Source: Kocuria sp. cx-455 (GTDB taxonomy: Bacteria; Actinomycetota; Actinomycetes; Actinomycetales; Micrococcaceae). From it: 64,000 bases of DNA. The position numbers and the translations under genes were made by a program. A model generated the notes under the pieces. It did not search any database and was not told where the DNA came from. It was given only the letters and a program-made list of their open reading frames with translations. The first letter of the stretch is position 1; each line of letters starts with the position of its first letter. The DNA lies in contig NZ_JACXBS010000005.1 of the NCBI RefSeq assembly GCF_014698015.1, forward strand, positions 124,001 through 188,000, in the 5' to 3' direction. Below, in pieces: positions 1-8,572 of this stretch.

Positions 1-408
1 CACGTACACGCGCGCCCCGTTGGGGATCACGGTGTTCATGACGACCTTCCGCCAGTCCATGTCCTCGGTGTACATCGCGGATTCGGTGATCGCCTCCGCC
101 GCGATCTCCTCGGCCGTGAGCACGGGGGCCTGATCGGTCAGCTGCGACGGGTGGGCCTGGTCACGGCTCATCGAGTATCCGCGAGCGTCGGAGAGTGGGG
201 ACTCCGAACCGTAGTCCCAGCCGGTGCCCACGTGCGGCTGCCCCTGGGACGCCTGGGACCCGGACTGCTCCCGTGACAGTTCTCGGGCCACCCGCAGCGC
301 GTACCCGGTCACCACCCGGGTGGAGAGCACCGTGGCGTTGGCCTGGGGTTCACCCACGGCAAGCACACCGAATTCGGTTTCACTACCCATCACCCGCCGC
401 ACACTCAT
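1..408 (-). CDS. dop: Dop, Pup deamidase/depupylase (N-terminal part)
   Basis: Partial gene: the window begins inside it, leaving the first 136 codons. The N-terminus reads MSVRRVMGSETEFGVLAVGE; the MGSETEFG segment matches the Mg-ATP-binding start of the Dop/PafA carboxylate-amine ligase-like family. Dop converts the C-terminal Gln of Pup to Glu and can remove Pup from substrates. The order trmI-mpa-dop is the standard actinobacterial pupylation arrangement and makes Dop much more likely than PafA. The ATG (406-408) overlaps the mpa TGA in an ATGA, so translation is probably coupled. pup and pafA would be expected beyond the left edge but cannot be seen. Confidence 0.9.
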   Translation of the reverse strand, partial: MSVRRVMGSETEFGVLAVGEPQANATVLSTRVVTGYALRVARELSREQSGSQASQGQPHVGTGWDYGSESPLSDARGYSMSRDQAHPSQLTDQAPVLTAEEIAAEAITESAMYTEDMDWRKVVMNTVIPNGARVYV

Positions 409-2102
409 GACCGATCCCCGTCCTGGGTAGCAGCGGTGCCGCGGTGCACGGCGATCCGTACGTCCTGGATCGTGTTGGCCCGCCGGCCCGTCAACCGCGC
501 CCAGTCCTCCGGGTCCGCGGTGTTGGGAAGGTCCTGCTGCTCGTAGAACTCCTCATCCACGGCATTCACCAGGTGCTCGCGCGTCAGACCCCGTTCGCCC
601 GTGGTCAGCAGGGTCTTGATGGCCTGCTTCTTGGCCCGGTCCACCACGTTGCGGATCACCGCCCCGGAGACGTAATCGGCGAAGTACAGGGTTTCCTGGC
701 CACCGTCCCGGTAGCTGATGGTGAGGAACTCGGTGGCGGAGGTGCGATCGTACATGTGGGCGATCGCGGCGTCGATCAACTGATCGACGGCGGCTTCGCG
801 AGAACCCGCCGCGGCCACGTCGGCCTCGCGCAAAGGAAGTTCGGGGGTGACGTAGAGCGTGAAAATTTCGCGCGCACCGTGGCGGTCGGGACGATCGATG
901 CGGATCTTCACGTCCAGGCGACCGGGGCGCAGCACGGCGGGGTCGATCATGTCCTCGCGGTTGGTCGCACCGATCACGATCACGTTGTCGAGCTTCTCCA
1001 CGCCGTCGATCTCGGTGAGCAGCTGCGGCACAATGGTGGTTTCCACGTCCGAGGACAGGCCGGAACCGCGCACGCGGAACAGCGAGTCCATTTCGTCGAA
1101 GAACACCACCACGGGCACGCCGCGGGCGGCCTGTTCGCGGGCGTTGGCAAAGATGGAGCGGATCTGACGCTCGGTCTCGCCCACGTACTTGTCGAGAAGT
1201 TCGGGGCCCTTGATGTTCAGGAAGTATCCGAGGGCGCGTGCGCGACCCGCCTTGGCCGCGCTGCGCTCGGCCAGCGAGCGGGCCACGGCCTTGGCGATCA
1301 GCGTCTTGCCGTTACCGGGCGGGCCGTACAGCAGGATGCCCTTGGGTGGGCGCAGGCCGTGGTCACGGTACAGGTCCGGGTGCACGTAGGGCAGTTCCAC
1401 GGCGTCGCGGATGGCCTCGATCTGGGCGCCCAGGCCGCCGATGTCCGCGTAGCTGACCTCGGGAACCTCCTCCAGCACCAGTTGCTCCACGTCCGTGCGC
1501 GCCACGTGTTCCAGGGCGAAACCGGTGCGGTGGTCCACGGTCACCGCGTCACCGGGTTTGGGTCGGTCGCGGCGCAGCGCGCCGGAGAGCAGCAGGACGC
1601 GCTCCTCGTCCGAGCGTCCCACGCTCAGCACACGGTCGTGGTCAATGATTTCCTTGATGGTGGCCACCTCGCCGGTGCGCTCGTAGTCGAGGACGGCGGC
1701 CACCACGTAATTCTCGTTCAACAGCACCCCGATCCCCGGTTCACACGCGCTCAACGACACGAGCGGGCTCACGGCCACGCGCATCTTGCGGCCGGACACC
1801 AGCACGTCCAGACTCGCCACGGTGATCACGGGCCCGTCACCGGTGGCGGTTCCCACGGGTTGCTGACCGGGATTGACCTGCTGAACCACCCCGAAACTCA
1901 TGGGCGGCACGGCCTCCGCGGCGAGGGTCTGCTTGAGCTTGACGATCTCCTGCCGGGACGCATCCAGCAGGCGCACCAATTTCTGGTTCTGCGATCCCAC
2001 GCCGGCCAGTTGCTTGTCCAGGTTGCGCTTCTGTTCGCGCAGCATGTTGATCTGACGCTGCGTGTTGTCGGTGGCTCGGTTCTGCGGGGTGGCATCACTC
2101 AT
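405..2102 (-). CDS. mpa: Mpa/ARC proteasome-associated AAA+ ATPase
   Basis: 565 aa. Hexameric unfoldase that recognises pupylated proteins. Residues about 12-60 form a coiled coil (Pup-binding helix in the family), followed by tandem OB domains, then an AAA+ domain with Walker A GPPGNGKT (260-267), Walker B VVFFDEMD (332-339) and an arginine-finger region (RPGRLD). I chose ATG 2102 because the frame upstream is only open across trmI; the start overlaps the trmI stop by 8 bp. Odd: the protein ends RGTAATQDGDRS and has no C-terminal GQYL-type tail, which in mycobacterial Mpa docks onto the 20S proteasome. This fits lineages that keep pupylation but have lost prcBA. Confidence 0.95.
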   Translation of the reverse strand: MSDATPQNRATDNTQRQINMLREQKRNLDKQLAGVGSQNQKLVRLLDASRQEIVKLKQTLAAEAVPPMSFGVVQQVNPGQQPVGTATGDGPVITVASLDVLVSGRKMRVAVSPLVSLSACEPGIGVLLNENYVVAAVLDYERTGEVATIKEIIDHDRVLSVGRSDEERVLLLSGALRRDRPKPGDAVTVDHRTGFALEHVARTDVEQLVLEEVPEVSYADIGGLGAQIEAIRDAVELPYVHPDLYRDHGLRPPKGILLYGPPGNGKTLIAKAVARSLAERSAAKAGRARALGYFLNIKGPELLDKYVGETERQIRSIFANAREQAARGVPVVVFFDEMDSLFRVRGSGLSSDVETTIVPQLLTEIDGVEKLDNVIVIGATNREDMIDPAVLRPGRLDVKIRIDRPDRHGAREIFTLYVTPELPLREADVAAAGSREAAVDQLIDAAIAHMYDRTSATEFLTISYRDGGQETLYFADYVSGAVIRNVVDRAKKQAIKTLLTTGERGLTREHLVNAVDEEFYEQQDLPNTADPEDWARLTGRRANTIQDVRIAVHRGTAATQDGDRS

Positions 2103-3195
2103 GGCTGGTGTCCTCCGTGCTCTGCGGGGTGTTTTCCCGCCGCGCGTCGGGATCGATGCGTGCCGTGGCCTGGGCGGCCTGATCGGCCAGGTGGGTGGCG
2201 TCGCGGCCGGCGCGGCGCAGCTTGCGGTCGGAGACGATCCGCTCGCCCAGGGCCACCGGGGTCCAGGCCTGCAGATCTTCCTCGGTGTAATCGCTCTTGG
2301 ACGCGCGGCGCTTGGGAGCCAGGCGCACGGCACCGTCGGCAAGCTTGCGGGACTGAATGAGGAATCCCGTGTGCGCGACCATCCGGTGATCGGGACGCAC
2401 CGCCAGACCCTCCACGTGCCAGCCGCGCACCATGGTCTCGGACGCCTCGGGTTCGGTGTAGCGCCCGTCCGCGCGCATCGCCTCGGCCACGCGCGACAAC
2501 TGGGTCACGGTGGCGACGTAACAGATCACGACGCCGCCCGGGGCCAGCACGTGGGCCACGGCGTCCAGGCATTCCCACGGGGCCAGCATGTCAAGGACCA
2601 CGCGGTCCACGGAGCCGGGTTCCTCGACCTCCGGCAACTGTTCGGCAAGGTCTCCGAGGGTCAACGTCCAAGCGGGGTGCGGGCCGCCGAACATGGTTTC
2701 GATGTTGCCCCGGGCGATATCGGCGAATTCTTCGCGGCGTTCGAAGGAGTGCACCGTGCCTTCATCCCCCACCGCGCGCAGCAGGGAAATCGACAGTGCC
2801 CCCGAGCCCACACCGGCTTCGACCACGCGCGCACCGGGGAAGATGTCCGCCATGGTCACGATCTGACCGGCGTCCTTGGGGTACACCACCGCAGCACCGC
2901 GGGGCATGGACAGCACGAAGTCCTTGAGCAGCGGGCGCAGGGCCTGGAACTGGATGCCACCCGAGTTGGACACCACGGTGCCCTCCGGAGCTCCGATCAG
3001 TTCCTGGTGTTCCAGGACACCTCGGTGGGTGTGGTATTGCCCGCCCTCGGCCAGCGTGATGGTGGTGATGCGGCCGCCGTCGTCGGTCAGTTGCACGCGC
3101 TCGCCCGCGCGCAAGGGTCCCCTCCGATTAGCGGCACCCCTGACCGGTGCTGCGGACTGGGCGGGTGCTTGGCGTTCGTGCGACTGCTGGGTCAT
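2095..3195 (-). CDS. trmI: tRNA (adenine-58-N1)-methyltransferase TrmI
   Basis: 366 aa from ATG 3195, which has a GAAAGCGAG Shine-Dalgarno-like stretch just upstream; an in-frame start 48 nt further up is possible but lacks support. SAM-dependent enzyme that makes m1A58 in the T-loop of tRNA. The SAM-binding motif VVEAGVGSGALSISLLRAVG and the following DMLAPW motif are typical of the TrmI/GCD14 family. There is a low-complexity N-terminal extension and a C-terminal tail with ARRENTPQ. First gene of the trmI-mpa-dop operon; its stop lies inside the mpa start region, indicating coupled translation. Confidence 0.93.
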   Translation of the reverse strand: MTQQSHERQAPAQSAAPVRGAANRRGPLRAGERVQLTDDGGRITTITLAEGGQYHTHRGVLEHQELIGAPEGTVVSNSGGIQFQALRPLLKDFVLSMPRGAAVVYPKDAGQIVTMADIFPGARVVEAGVGSGALSISLLRAVGDEGTVHSFERREEFADIARGNIETMFGGPHPAWTLTLGDLAEQLPEVEEPGSVDRVVLDMLAPWECLDAVAHVLAPGGVVICYVATVTQLSRVAEAMRADGRYTEPEASETMVRGWHVEGLAVRPDHRMVAHTGFLIQSRKLADGAVRLAPKRRASKSDYTEEDLQAWTPVALGERIVSDRKLRRAGRDATHLADQAAQATARIDPDARRENTPQSTEDTSHE

Positions 3196-3299
3196 GTGCT
3201 CGCTTTCACGAAAAGATGTTCTGTGGGTCTTCGGCGGTGGCACGCGGCCCCGCCGTGGTCAGCTCCCGGTCATTGTCTCACCGTGGCCCGTGGGAGGTC

Positions 3300-4439
3300 T
3301 CATCGGCCGGTGATGTGGCGGGCGAGGTCCCGGTGATGCACCACACCGACCACGGTCCGCTCCGGGTCGAGCACGAGCACCCAGGGGAAGCCATTGAGTT
3401 CCAACCGCCGCAGCAGGTCGTCGCCCCGCTCGTCGGCCGGCGCCGCGGCCGACACGGGTGACCATTCCATGACCTTGCCCACGGGCGTGTCGCCCCGCGC
3501 ATTGTCCGGCACGGTGGCCGCTCGCTGCGGGCTGAGCACACCCACCTGACCCGACGCGGCGTCGCGCGCCACCACATCGGGGGTCCACCCGGTGTAGCCC
3601 TGGCTCGTGGCGGCGAGAACGGAGGCATCCACGAGAGACAGCGCGGTACCGGGGGAAAATTCGAGCGCGGGACGCGCGATGGCGGAGGCGCGCAGGGGTC
3701 GAACCCGTTCCAGCACCCGCGCTTGCATGAGAGCTTGCGAAGCCCCCGTGAAGATGAAGGCGGCGATCATGAGCGTGATGAGCAGCGTGATCGGCGAGCG
3801 CCACAGACCCTGGAACACAACCCACACGAGGACCAGCACGGCCAGTCCGCGACCGCTCCAGGCTGCCACGGTGGTTCCCTTGCTCTCCGAACCGGTGAGC
3901 CGCCACACGAGGGCCTCGACCACGCGCCCACCGTCCAGCGGCAGACCGGGCAGCAGGTTGAACAGTCCCAGGATCCAGTTGGCCAGCACCAACAGCTGCA
4001 GCAATGCCCACCCGGGGCCGGCGTTCTGCGCGGGGGCCAGGATCATGAATGCGGTACCGATGCCCGCCAGGATGACATTAGCGATCGGTCCCACCAGGGA
4101 CACCACCGCCGTGGACCCCGGTGAGGCACGGACGGCACCGAAGGTTGTGTGGCCACCCATCAATGTCAGGACGATGCGTCCCACGGGCCAGCCCGCGGCC
4201 CTGCCCACGAGCGCGTGCGCCAATTCATGGACGAGCACGCTGACAGCCAACCCCAGGGCGAACCCGAAAGCCACGACCAGGTTGAGCCAGCCCAACTCGG
4301 GATAAAGCCGCCACAGGATGGGCCCGTAGAGCACCACCGTCAGGACGGCGATCACGAACCACGACCGATCCAGGTGAACGTCCACGCCGCCGACGCGTGC
4401 CAACCGGAGCCCGCGCCGGGCCGCGGTGGTGCCGCTCAT
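3300..4439 (-). CDS. Site-2 protease family (M50) metalloprotease with CBS region
   Basis: 379 aa integral membrane zinc protease. Several hydrophobic helices cover residues 25-240. The zinc motif HELAH is at 71-75 and the second motif LLPGLPLDGGR lies near residue 165, the usual aspartate ligand of site-2 proteases. The C-terminal 115 residues look like a CBS pair (PLRASAIARPAL, GFPWVLVLDPERTVVG). This architecture matches the Rip3-like actinobacterial intramembrane proteases that cleave membrane-anchored regulators; the substrate is unknown. It lies about 100 bp upstream of trmI on the same strand and is divergent from the PAC2 gene. Confidence 0.88.
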   Translation of the reverse strand: MSGTTAARRGLRLARVGGVDVHLDRSWFVIAVLTVVLYGPILWRLYPELGWLNLVVAFGFALGLAVSVLVHELAHALVGRAAGWPVGRIVLTLMGGHTTFGAVRASPGSTAVVSLVGPIANVILAGIGTAFMILAPAQNAGPGWALLQLLVLANWILGLFNLLPGLPLDGGRVVEALVWRLTGSESKGTTVAAWSGRGLAVLVLVWVVFQGLWRSPITLLITLMIAAFIFTGASQALMQARVLERVRPLRASAIARPALEFSPGTALSLVDASVLAATSQGYTGWTPDVVARDAASGQVGVLSPQRAATVPDNARGDTPVGKVMEWSPVSAAAPADERGDDLLRRLELNGFPWVLVLDPERTVVGVVHHRDLARHITGR

Positions 4440-4563
4440 GCCAACTCTGGCGCGGTGGGGCGAGGGGAGTTCAGCGCGCGTTCACAATGCATGCGCCCAT
4501 GTTAAACGGGTCACCGGTGAAACGGCTGAATCCGGGCTCGTGGTACCGCGTCCGCCCGCGCCG

Positions 4564-4578
4564 TACAGTGGAACGGTG
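4564..4578 (+). promoter_or_regulatory. Leaderless promoter of the PAC2 gene
   Basis: TACAGT (4564-4569) fits the actinobacterial TANNNT -10 consensus and is followed after 6 nt by the GTG start at 4576, so transcription probably begins at or next to the start codon. No Shine-Dalgarno sequence precedes the GTG. The same hexamer and spacing recur upstream of uppP. Confidence 0.55.
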
Positions 4579-5472
4579 AGCACGTTTGACGAGAAGAATT
4601 CGCACCCCCGGGTCGGCCCCTTCGGGGTGGTCCGCGACGGCACCGACACGGACAGAGTGACCGTGTTGATCGCCGCCTTCGAAGGCTGGAACGACGCCGG
4701 CGACGCCGCAACCGACGCCCTCAAACTCATGAGTGAGCACTACGGTGCGCGCGAGGTCTTCGAGGTCTCCCCGGATGATTTCTACGATTACCAATATTCC
4801 CGGCCCATCGTCCGTCGGGGAGCCAGCGGAGAGCCCAAGCTGCAGTGGCCCACCACCAAACTGTCCAAGGCCTCTGTCCCCGGCACCAATCTGGACCTGG
4901 TACTGCTGCACGGCTGGGAACCGTCCTACAAGTGGCGCACCTTCACGGCGGAGTTACTCGAACAGGCCACCACCCTGGACGTCGACTTCGTGATCATGAT
5001 CGGGGCGTTATTGGCCGACGTGCCCCACACGCGGCCGATTCCGGTGACCCTGACCTCGGACACCGAGGAACTGCGCGACGAACTCAACATCGAAGCGCCC
5101 CAGTACGAGGGCCCCACGGGCATCGTGGGTGTCCTCTCGCACATGGCCGCGCTCGCGGGCTTCCCCACGGTCAGCATGTGGGCGGCGGTGCCGCACTACG
5201 TGGCCCAGTCGCCCTCGCCCAAGGCGGAGCTCGCTCTGTTGCGGCAGTTGGAGGAACTGCTGGGCATCTCGCTGCCGGTGGATCCGATCGTGGAGGACTC
5301 GGAGGCCTGGGAACGCGGCGTCAATGAGCTCGCCGAAGAGGATCCCGAGGTCGCGGCGTACGTTCGGCAGCTGGAAGAAGCCAAGGACACCGTGGATCTG
5401 CCCGAGGCCACCGGTGACGCCATTGCCCGTGAGTTCGAGCGTTATTTGCGACGCCGCGACGACCGCGGGTAG
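4576..5472 (+). CDS. PAC2 family protein
   Basis: 298 aa. Contains the PAC2 (proteasome assembly chaperone 2) signature: an N-terminal AAFEGWNDAGDAA segment, then DFYDYQYSRP, and a central GALLADVPHTRPIPVT segment with the conserved PHTRP. The GTG at 4576 was chosen because the frame upstream lacks a Shine-Dalgarno and a -10 hexamer sits 6 nt before the GTG. Actinobacterial PAC2 proteins are probably homotrimeric relatives of proteasome-assembly chaperones, but no biochemical role is established. A second PAC2 protein is at the other end of this window. Convergent with mshC, 18 bp from it. Confidence 0.9.
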   Translation: MSTFDEKNSHPRVGPFGVVRDGTDTDRVTVLIAAFEGWNDAGDAATDALKLMSEHYGAREVFEVSPDDFYDYQYSRPIVRRGASGEPKLQWPTTKLSKASVPGTNLDLVLLHGWEPSYKWRTFTAELLEQATTLDVDFVIMIGALLADVPHTRPIPVTLTSDTEELRDELNIEAPQYEGPTGIVGVLSHMAALAGFPTVSMWAAVPHYVAQSPSPKAELALLRQLEELLGISLPVDPIVEDSEAWERGVNELAEEDPEVAAYVRQLEEAKDTVDLPEATGDAIAREFERYLRRRDDRG

Positions 5473-5490
5473 CGCGCTGACCCCGTGTGA

Positions 5491-6798
5491 TTACAGCACG
5501 ACTCCCAGCCGGGACTCGATGAGGTCGACGGCCAGCTGACGGTCCCGCGAGGACGCATCGGTACCGCGAGCAGCGGCCCCACCCAGGTTCCGAGCCGCCC
5601 ACGCATCCACGGCAACCAATGCGGCGGGCGCATTGAGGTCATCGGCCAGGGCCGCGCGCACGGCCTCGAGCAGCGCCTCGGCACCGGCGGTCTCCGGCTT
5701 GGCCGCGGCCGCACGCCACGTGGCCAGTCGCCGCTCGGCCTGGGTCAGCAGATCATCGGTCCAGAACCAATCGGTGCGGTAATGATTGGCCAGGATGGCC
5801 AACCGGATCGCCGAGGGGTCCACGCCGCGTTCTCGGAGTTTGGAGACCAGCACCAGGTTGCCCTTGGACTTGGACATCTTCTCGCCGTCCAGACCGACCA
5901 TGGACGTGTGCACGAAATGCTCGGCCATGGGCTGGCCCGAGAGCGCGTAAGAATGGCCCGCGCCCATGTCGTGATGCGGGAACGCCAGGTCGGAACCGCC
6001 GCCCTGGACCGTGAACGGAGTGGGCAGGTACTTGAGGGAAATCAGCGAACACTCGATGTGCCAACCGGGGCGCCCTGCACCCAGTGATGCGCCGTCCCAC
6101 GCGGGCTCTCCCGGGCGGTTGACGCGCCACAGCAAGGGATCGAGCACGTTGTTCTTGCCGTCGCGTTCGGGGTCTCCGCCGCGTTCGGCGAACAACGGGA
6201 GCATCTCGTCGCGGCTCAGCCCGCACACGTCACCGACCACCCACGCATCGGGATCGGTCTCTTTCAGTTGCCCGGCGGCGTCGACGTCGAAATAAACGTC
6301 CCCGTCGGGTTGCTCGTTGCCGTCCTTGTCCACACCGCCGGGAACGCGGTAGGCCAGACCACGATCAATGAGGCTTTCGACCGCGGGCACAATCCATTCC
6401 ACGGATTCCGTGGCCCCCACGTAGTGGGCCGGCGGAATCACGTTCAGCGCACTCATGTCCGTCCGGAACAAATCGGTTTGTTCTTTGGCGAGGTCACGCC
6501 AGTCCACGCCCGTGGCCTCGGCGCGCTCGAGCAGCGGGTCGTCCACGTCGGTGACGTTCTGGACGTACGTGACGTGCTGGGCGGCGTCGTTCCAGGCGCG
6601 ATGCAAAAGGTCGAAGGCCACGTACGTGGCCGCGTGGCCCATGTGGGTGGCGTCGTAGGGTGTGATACCGCAGACGTACAGACCCGCCTCGTGCTCGGAC
6701 GGAAGCTGCACCTTTCGCTGCTGCCGCGAGTCGTACACCGACGGCGTGGGGGCTGTTCCGGGCAATTCGGGAACGGGACGTGCGGACCAGGACTTCAT
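5491..6798 (-). CDS. mshC: Cysteine:GlcN-Ins ligase MshC (mycothiol synthesis)
   Basis: 435 aa. ATP-dependent ligase joining cysteine to glucosaminyl-inositol, the penultimate step of mycothiol synthesis. It is a cysteinyl-tRNA-synthetase-like protein without the full anticodon-binding C-terminus. Visible: [16 protein letters not shown] (zinc Cys43 and the HIGH-like motif), [10 protein letters not shown] (Cys250), LAFPHHD and KMSKS (307-311). The N-terminus [14 protein letters not shown] and length distinguish MshC from CysS. ATG 6798 is supported by AAAGGTGA directly upstream. It shows that the host uses mycothiol as its low-molecular-weight thiol. Transcribed in the same direction as uppP, 88 bp downstream of it. 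Confidence 0.95.
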   Translation of the reverse strand: MKSWSARPVPELPGTAPTPSVYDSRQQRKVQLPSEHEAGLYVCGITPYDATHMGHAATYVAFDLLHRAWNDAAQHVTYVQNVTDVDDPLLERAEATGVDWRDLAKEQTDLFRTDMSALNVIPPAHYVGATESVEWIVPAVESLIDRGLAYRVPGGVDKDGNEQPDGDVYFDVDAAGQLKETDPDAWVVGDVCGLSRDEMLPLFAERGGDPERDGKNNVLDPLLWRVNRPGEPAWDGASLGAGRPGWHIECSLISLKYLPTPFTVQGGGSDLAFPHHDMGAGHSYALSGQPMAEHFVHTSMVGLDGEKMSKSKGNLVLVSKLRERGVDPSAIRLAILANHYRTDWFWTDDLLTQAERRLATWRAAAAKPETAGAEALLEAVRAALADDLNAPAALVAVDAWAARNLGGAAARGTDASSRDRQLAVDLIESRLGVVL

Positions 6799-6886
6799 AC
6801 TCACCTTTTGTTCACGGACAGGGGTCACTCAAGTTGTCAACGGGTGCCCCCGGTACCCTATTCCCCCGGGTCCGGCGGCGCGGGTA

Positions 6887-7720
6887 TCAGGCGCTGATCA
6901 TGCCGGTGCCCAGCAGCACGAAGATTCCGGCGCCCAACAGGATCCGGTACCACACGAACAGGTTGTAGCTGCGCTCGGAGATGTAGCGCATGAACCAACC
7001 AATGATGATGTACCCGACCACGAACGCGATACCCGCTGCTACCAGTGTCTGCGCCATGGAGTACACGCTCTCAGGTTCCTGTCCCGTCATGGCCTTGTAC
7101 AGCTTGTACAGCCCGGAGGCGAAAACGGCGGGAATGGCCAGCAGGAAGGCGTAGCGGGCGGCGGCCGCGCGGGTGTACCCCATGAGCAGACCGGCCGTGA
7201 TGGTGCCACCCGATCGGGAGACACCCGGAATCAAGGCGAGCGCCTGCGCGAGACCGTAGCCGACGGCGTGTTTGACGGTCAGATCCTGCAGCACGCGTTC
7301 CTGCTTACCCACGTGATCCGCAATGGCCAGGAACAAACCGAAGATCACCAGCATGGACGCGGTGATCCACAGTGAACGGAACTGGCTGTCGATGTAGTCC
7401 TCGAGCAGCAGCCCCAGGATCGCAATCGGCAGGGAGCCCAGGATGATGAACCACCCCATGCGGGCGTCGGGGTCTTTGCGGGAGACCTTCCCGAGCAGCG
7501 ACAACGACCATTGCTTGATGATCCGCACAATGTCTCGCCAGAAGAAGATCACCACCGCCGTCTCGGTGCCCAATTGGGTGATGGCCGTGAAGGCGGCACC
7601 GGGATCCGCGCTGTTGGGGAGGAACTCACCCATGATGCGCAGATGTGCGGAGGAGGATACGGGCAAGAATTCAGTCAGGCCCTGGACAATTCCCAGAATG
7701 ATTGCTTCGATCCAGTTCAC
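6887..7720 (-). CDS. uppP: Undecaprenyl-diphosphatase UppP (BacA)
   Basis: 277 aa polytopic membrane enzyme that dephosphorylates undecaprenyl pyrophosphate to recycle the lipid carrier for peptidoglycan and other wall polymers; BacA-type resistance to bacitracin follows from this role. Both family motifs are visible: [14 protein letters not shown] (residues about 15-30) and [11 protein letters not shown]. About eight hydrophobic helices span the protein. GTG 7720 (VNWIEAI) matches the family N-terminus; a TACAGT hexamer 6 nt upstream suggests a leaderless transcript. Confidence 0.95.
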   Translation of the reverse strand: MNWIEAIILGIVQGLTEFLPVSSSAHLRIMGEFLPNSADPGAAFTAITQLGTETAVVIFFWRDIVRIIKQWSLSLLGKVSRKDPDARMGWFIILGSLPIAILGLLLEDYIDSQFRSLWITASMLVIFGLFLAIADHVGKQERVLQDLTVKHAVGYGLAQALALIPGVSRSGGTITAGLLMGYTRAAAARYAFLLAIPAVFASGLYKLYKAMTGQEPESVYSMAQTLVAAGIAFVVGYIIIGWFMRYISERSYNLFVWYRILLGAGIFVLLGTGMISA

Positions 7721-7726
7721 GCGACA

Positions 7727-7732
7727 ACTGTA
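7727..7732 (-). promoter_or_regulatory. Leaderless -10 element of uppP
   Basis: TACAGT on the minus strand, 6 nt before the GTG start at 7720, with no Shine-Dalgarno between. Same hexamer and spacing as the PAC2 promoter at 4564. Confidence 0.5.
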
Positions 7733-7762
7733 CGGCACCCGGGCCTGTGAAACGGGTGTGCA

Positions 7763-7796
7763 AAGGGCCCACGTGTTCCATCACACGTGAGCCCTT
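7763..7796 (-). terminator. Hairpin after the acidic protein gene
   Basis: AAGGGC-C-CACGTG pairs with CACGTG-A-GCCCTT (one mismatch, 8-nt loop). It lies 40 bp downstream of the stop at 7836 and before uppP, so it probably ends the acidic-protein transcript. No U-run. Confidence 0.55.
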
Positions 7797-7835
7797 GCCC
7801 GCTCGCTCGGTGGGCACGCGGCCCCCTCATTCGAT

Positions 7836-8189
7836 CTAGCGGCGCGCGGAATCCGAGGAGTCATCGTCCTCGTCGTAGTCGTCTTCGTCCACGAGGTCTT
7901 CGTCCATCATCTCGTTGTCTTCGAGCAAGTCCTCGTCGTCATCATCGTCATCATCGTCATCATCGTCATCATCCGAGTCGCTCTCGTCCTCGGCGAACAC
8001 GGTGAGGGGGGTGACTTCGTCGTAGGCCTCGTACAGGGCCTCTTCGTAGGCGTCGAAGGCGTCAGCGATCGAGAGGTACGCCCCGTCCACGGCGGGGTCG
8101 TTGTCCGAACGTCGATTTGCGGCGGCGGCCAGGTGTTCTTCGAACGCGTTGACCAGAGTTTGCAGGGCGGCGCGAGGATCATTGCTCAT
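7836..8189 (-). CDS. Small acidic protein with poly-Asp tail
   Basis: 117 aa from ATG 8189. The first 75 residues (MSNDPRAALQTLVNAFEEHL...) are predicted helical and resemble a small conserved Micrococcales protein sometimes labelled primosomal; I cannot support that label. The C-terminal third is almost entirely Asp/Glu, including a run of 13 Asp encoded partly by four identical 9-bp repeats (7938-7973). Such tails often mimic nucleic acid or chaperone basic partners, but the role is unknown. Divergent from the DUF5703 gene with 30 bp between starts. Confidence 0.75.
   Translation of the reverse strand: MSNDPRAALQTLVNAFEEHLAAAANRRSDNDPAVDGAYLSIADAFDAYEEALYEAYDEVTPLTVFAEDESDSDDDDDDDDDDDDDEDLLEDNEMMDEDLVDEDDYDEDDDSSDSARR
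7938..7973. repeat. Four tandem 9-bp repeats (poly-Asp codons)
   Basis: GTCATCATC occurs four times without variation on the plus strand; on the coding minus strand each copy is GAT GAT GAC, so a change in copy number changes the Asp run by three residues without a frameshift. Confidence 0.9.
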
Positions 8190-8219
8190 GGGGTAGACGT
8201 TAGTCGTTATCGAGGCAGA

Positions 8220-8474
8220 ATGGGAGCAATGAAAGAACAACGTTTGTCCAAGATCGGCTCTGCTGCCCCCCACCCGGTGGCTAGCAGGGATGACAGGTAC
8301 GAGTACCTCAGGCTGACCGTGGCCCCCCGCGAACACATCGCGGATGCGCGCGCCAGGGTGCGGGAGCACGCAGAGTACGGTAAATGGGAACTGATGCGTT
8401 CGGTGGTGCTGTACGGCGGTGCCCGCCGCTACGTGATGCGGCGTCGGATCACGCGGGTGACGCGCACGTTCTAA
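8220..8474 (+). CDS. DUF5703 family protein
   Basis: 84 aa. The core YEYLRLTVAPREHIADARAR followed by HAEYGKWELMRSVVLYGG and a basic RRYVMRRRI end match the small DUF5703 proteins of Micrococcales. Function unknown; the basic C-terminus could contact RNA or membranes. ATG 8220 is favoured over 8229 because GAGG lies 6 nt upstream, while the second ATG has GGGAG too close. Short, single domain, no membrane segment. Confidence 0.75.
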   Translation: MGAMKEQRLSKIGSAAPHPVASRDDRYEYLRLTVAPREHIADARARVREHAEYGKWELMRSVVLYGGARRYVMRRRITRVTRTF

Positions 8475-8572
8475 CCGATCCGGGGCTTCGCCGGTGACCC
8501 CGCCGGCCCGTTGCGGTGCTATCACCCCGGCGTTCGGCCGCGGTCGTCACGGCTGCCGGTAGCCACCGCGTG

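Noticed and set aside
444..2360. Long plus-strand ORF opposite mpa
   Set aside because: It is the high-GC antisense shadow of the mpa/trmI genes; no Shine-Dalgarno and no recognisable protein features.
7938..7973. CRISPR-like array
   Set aside because: 9-bp units lie back to back without spacers and inside a coding sequence.
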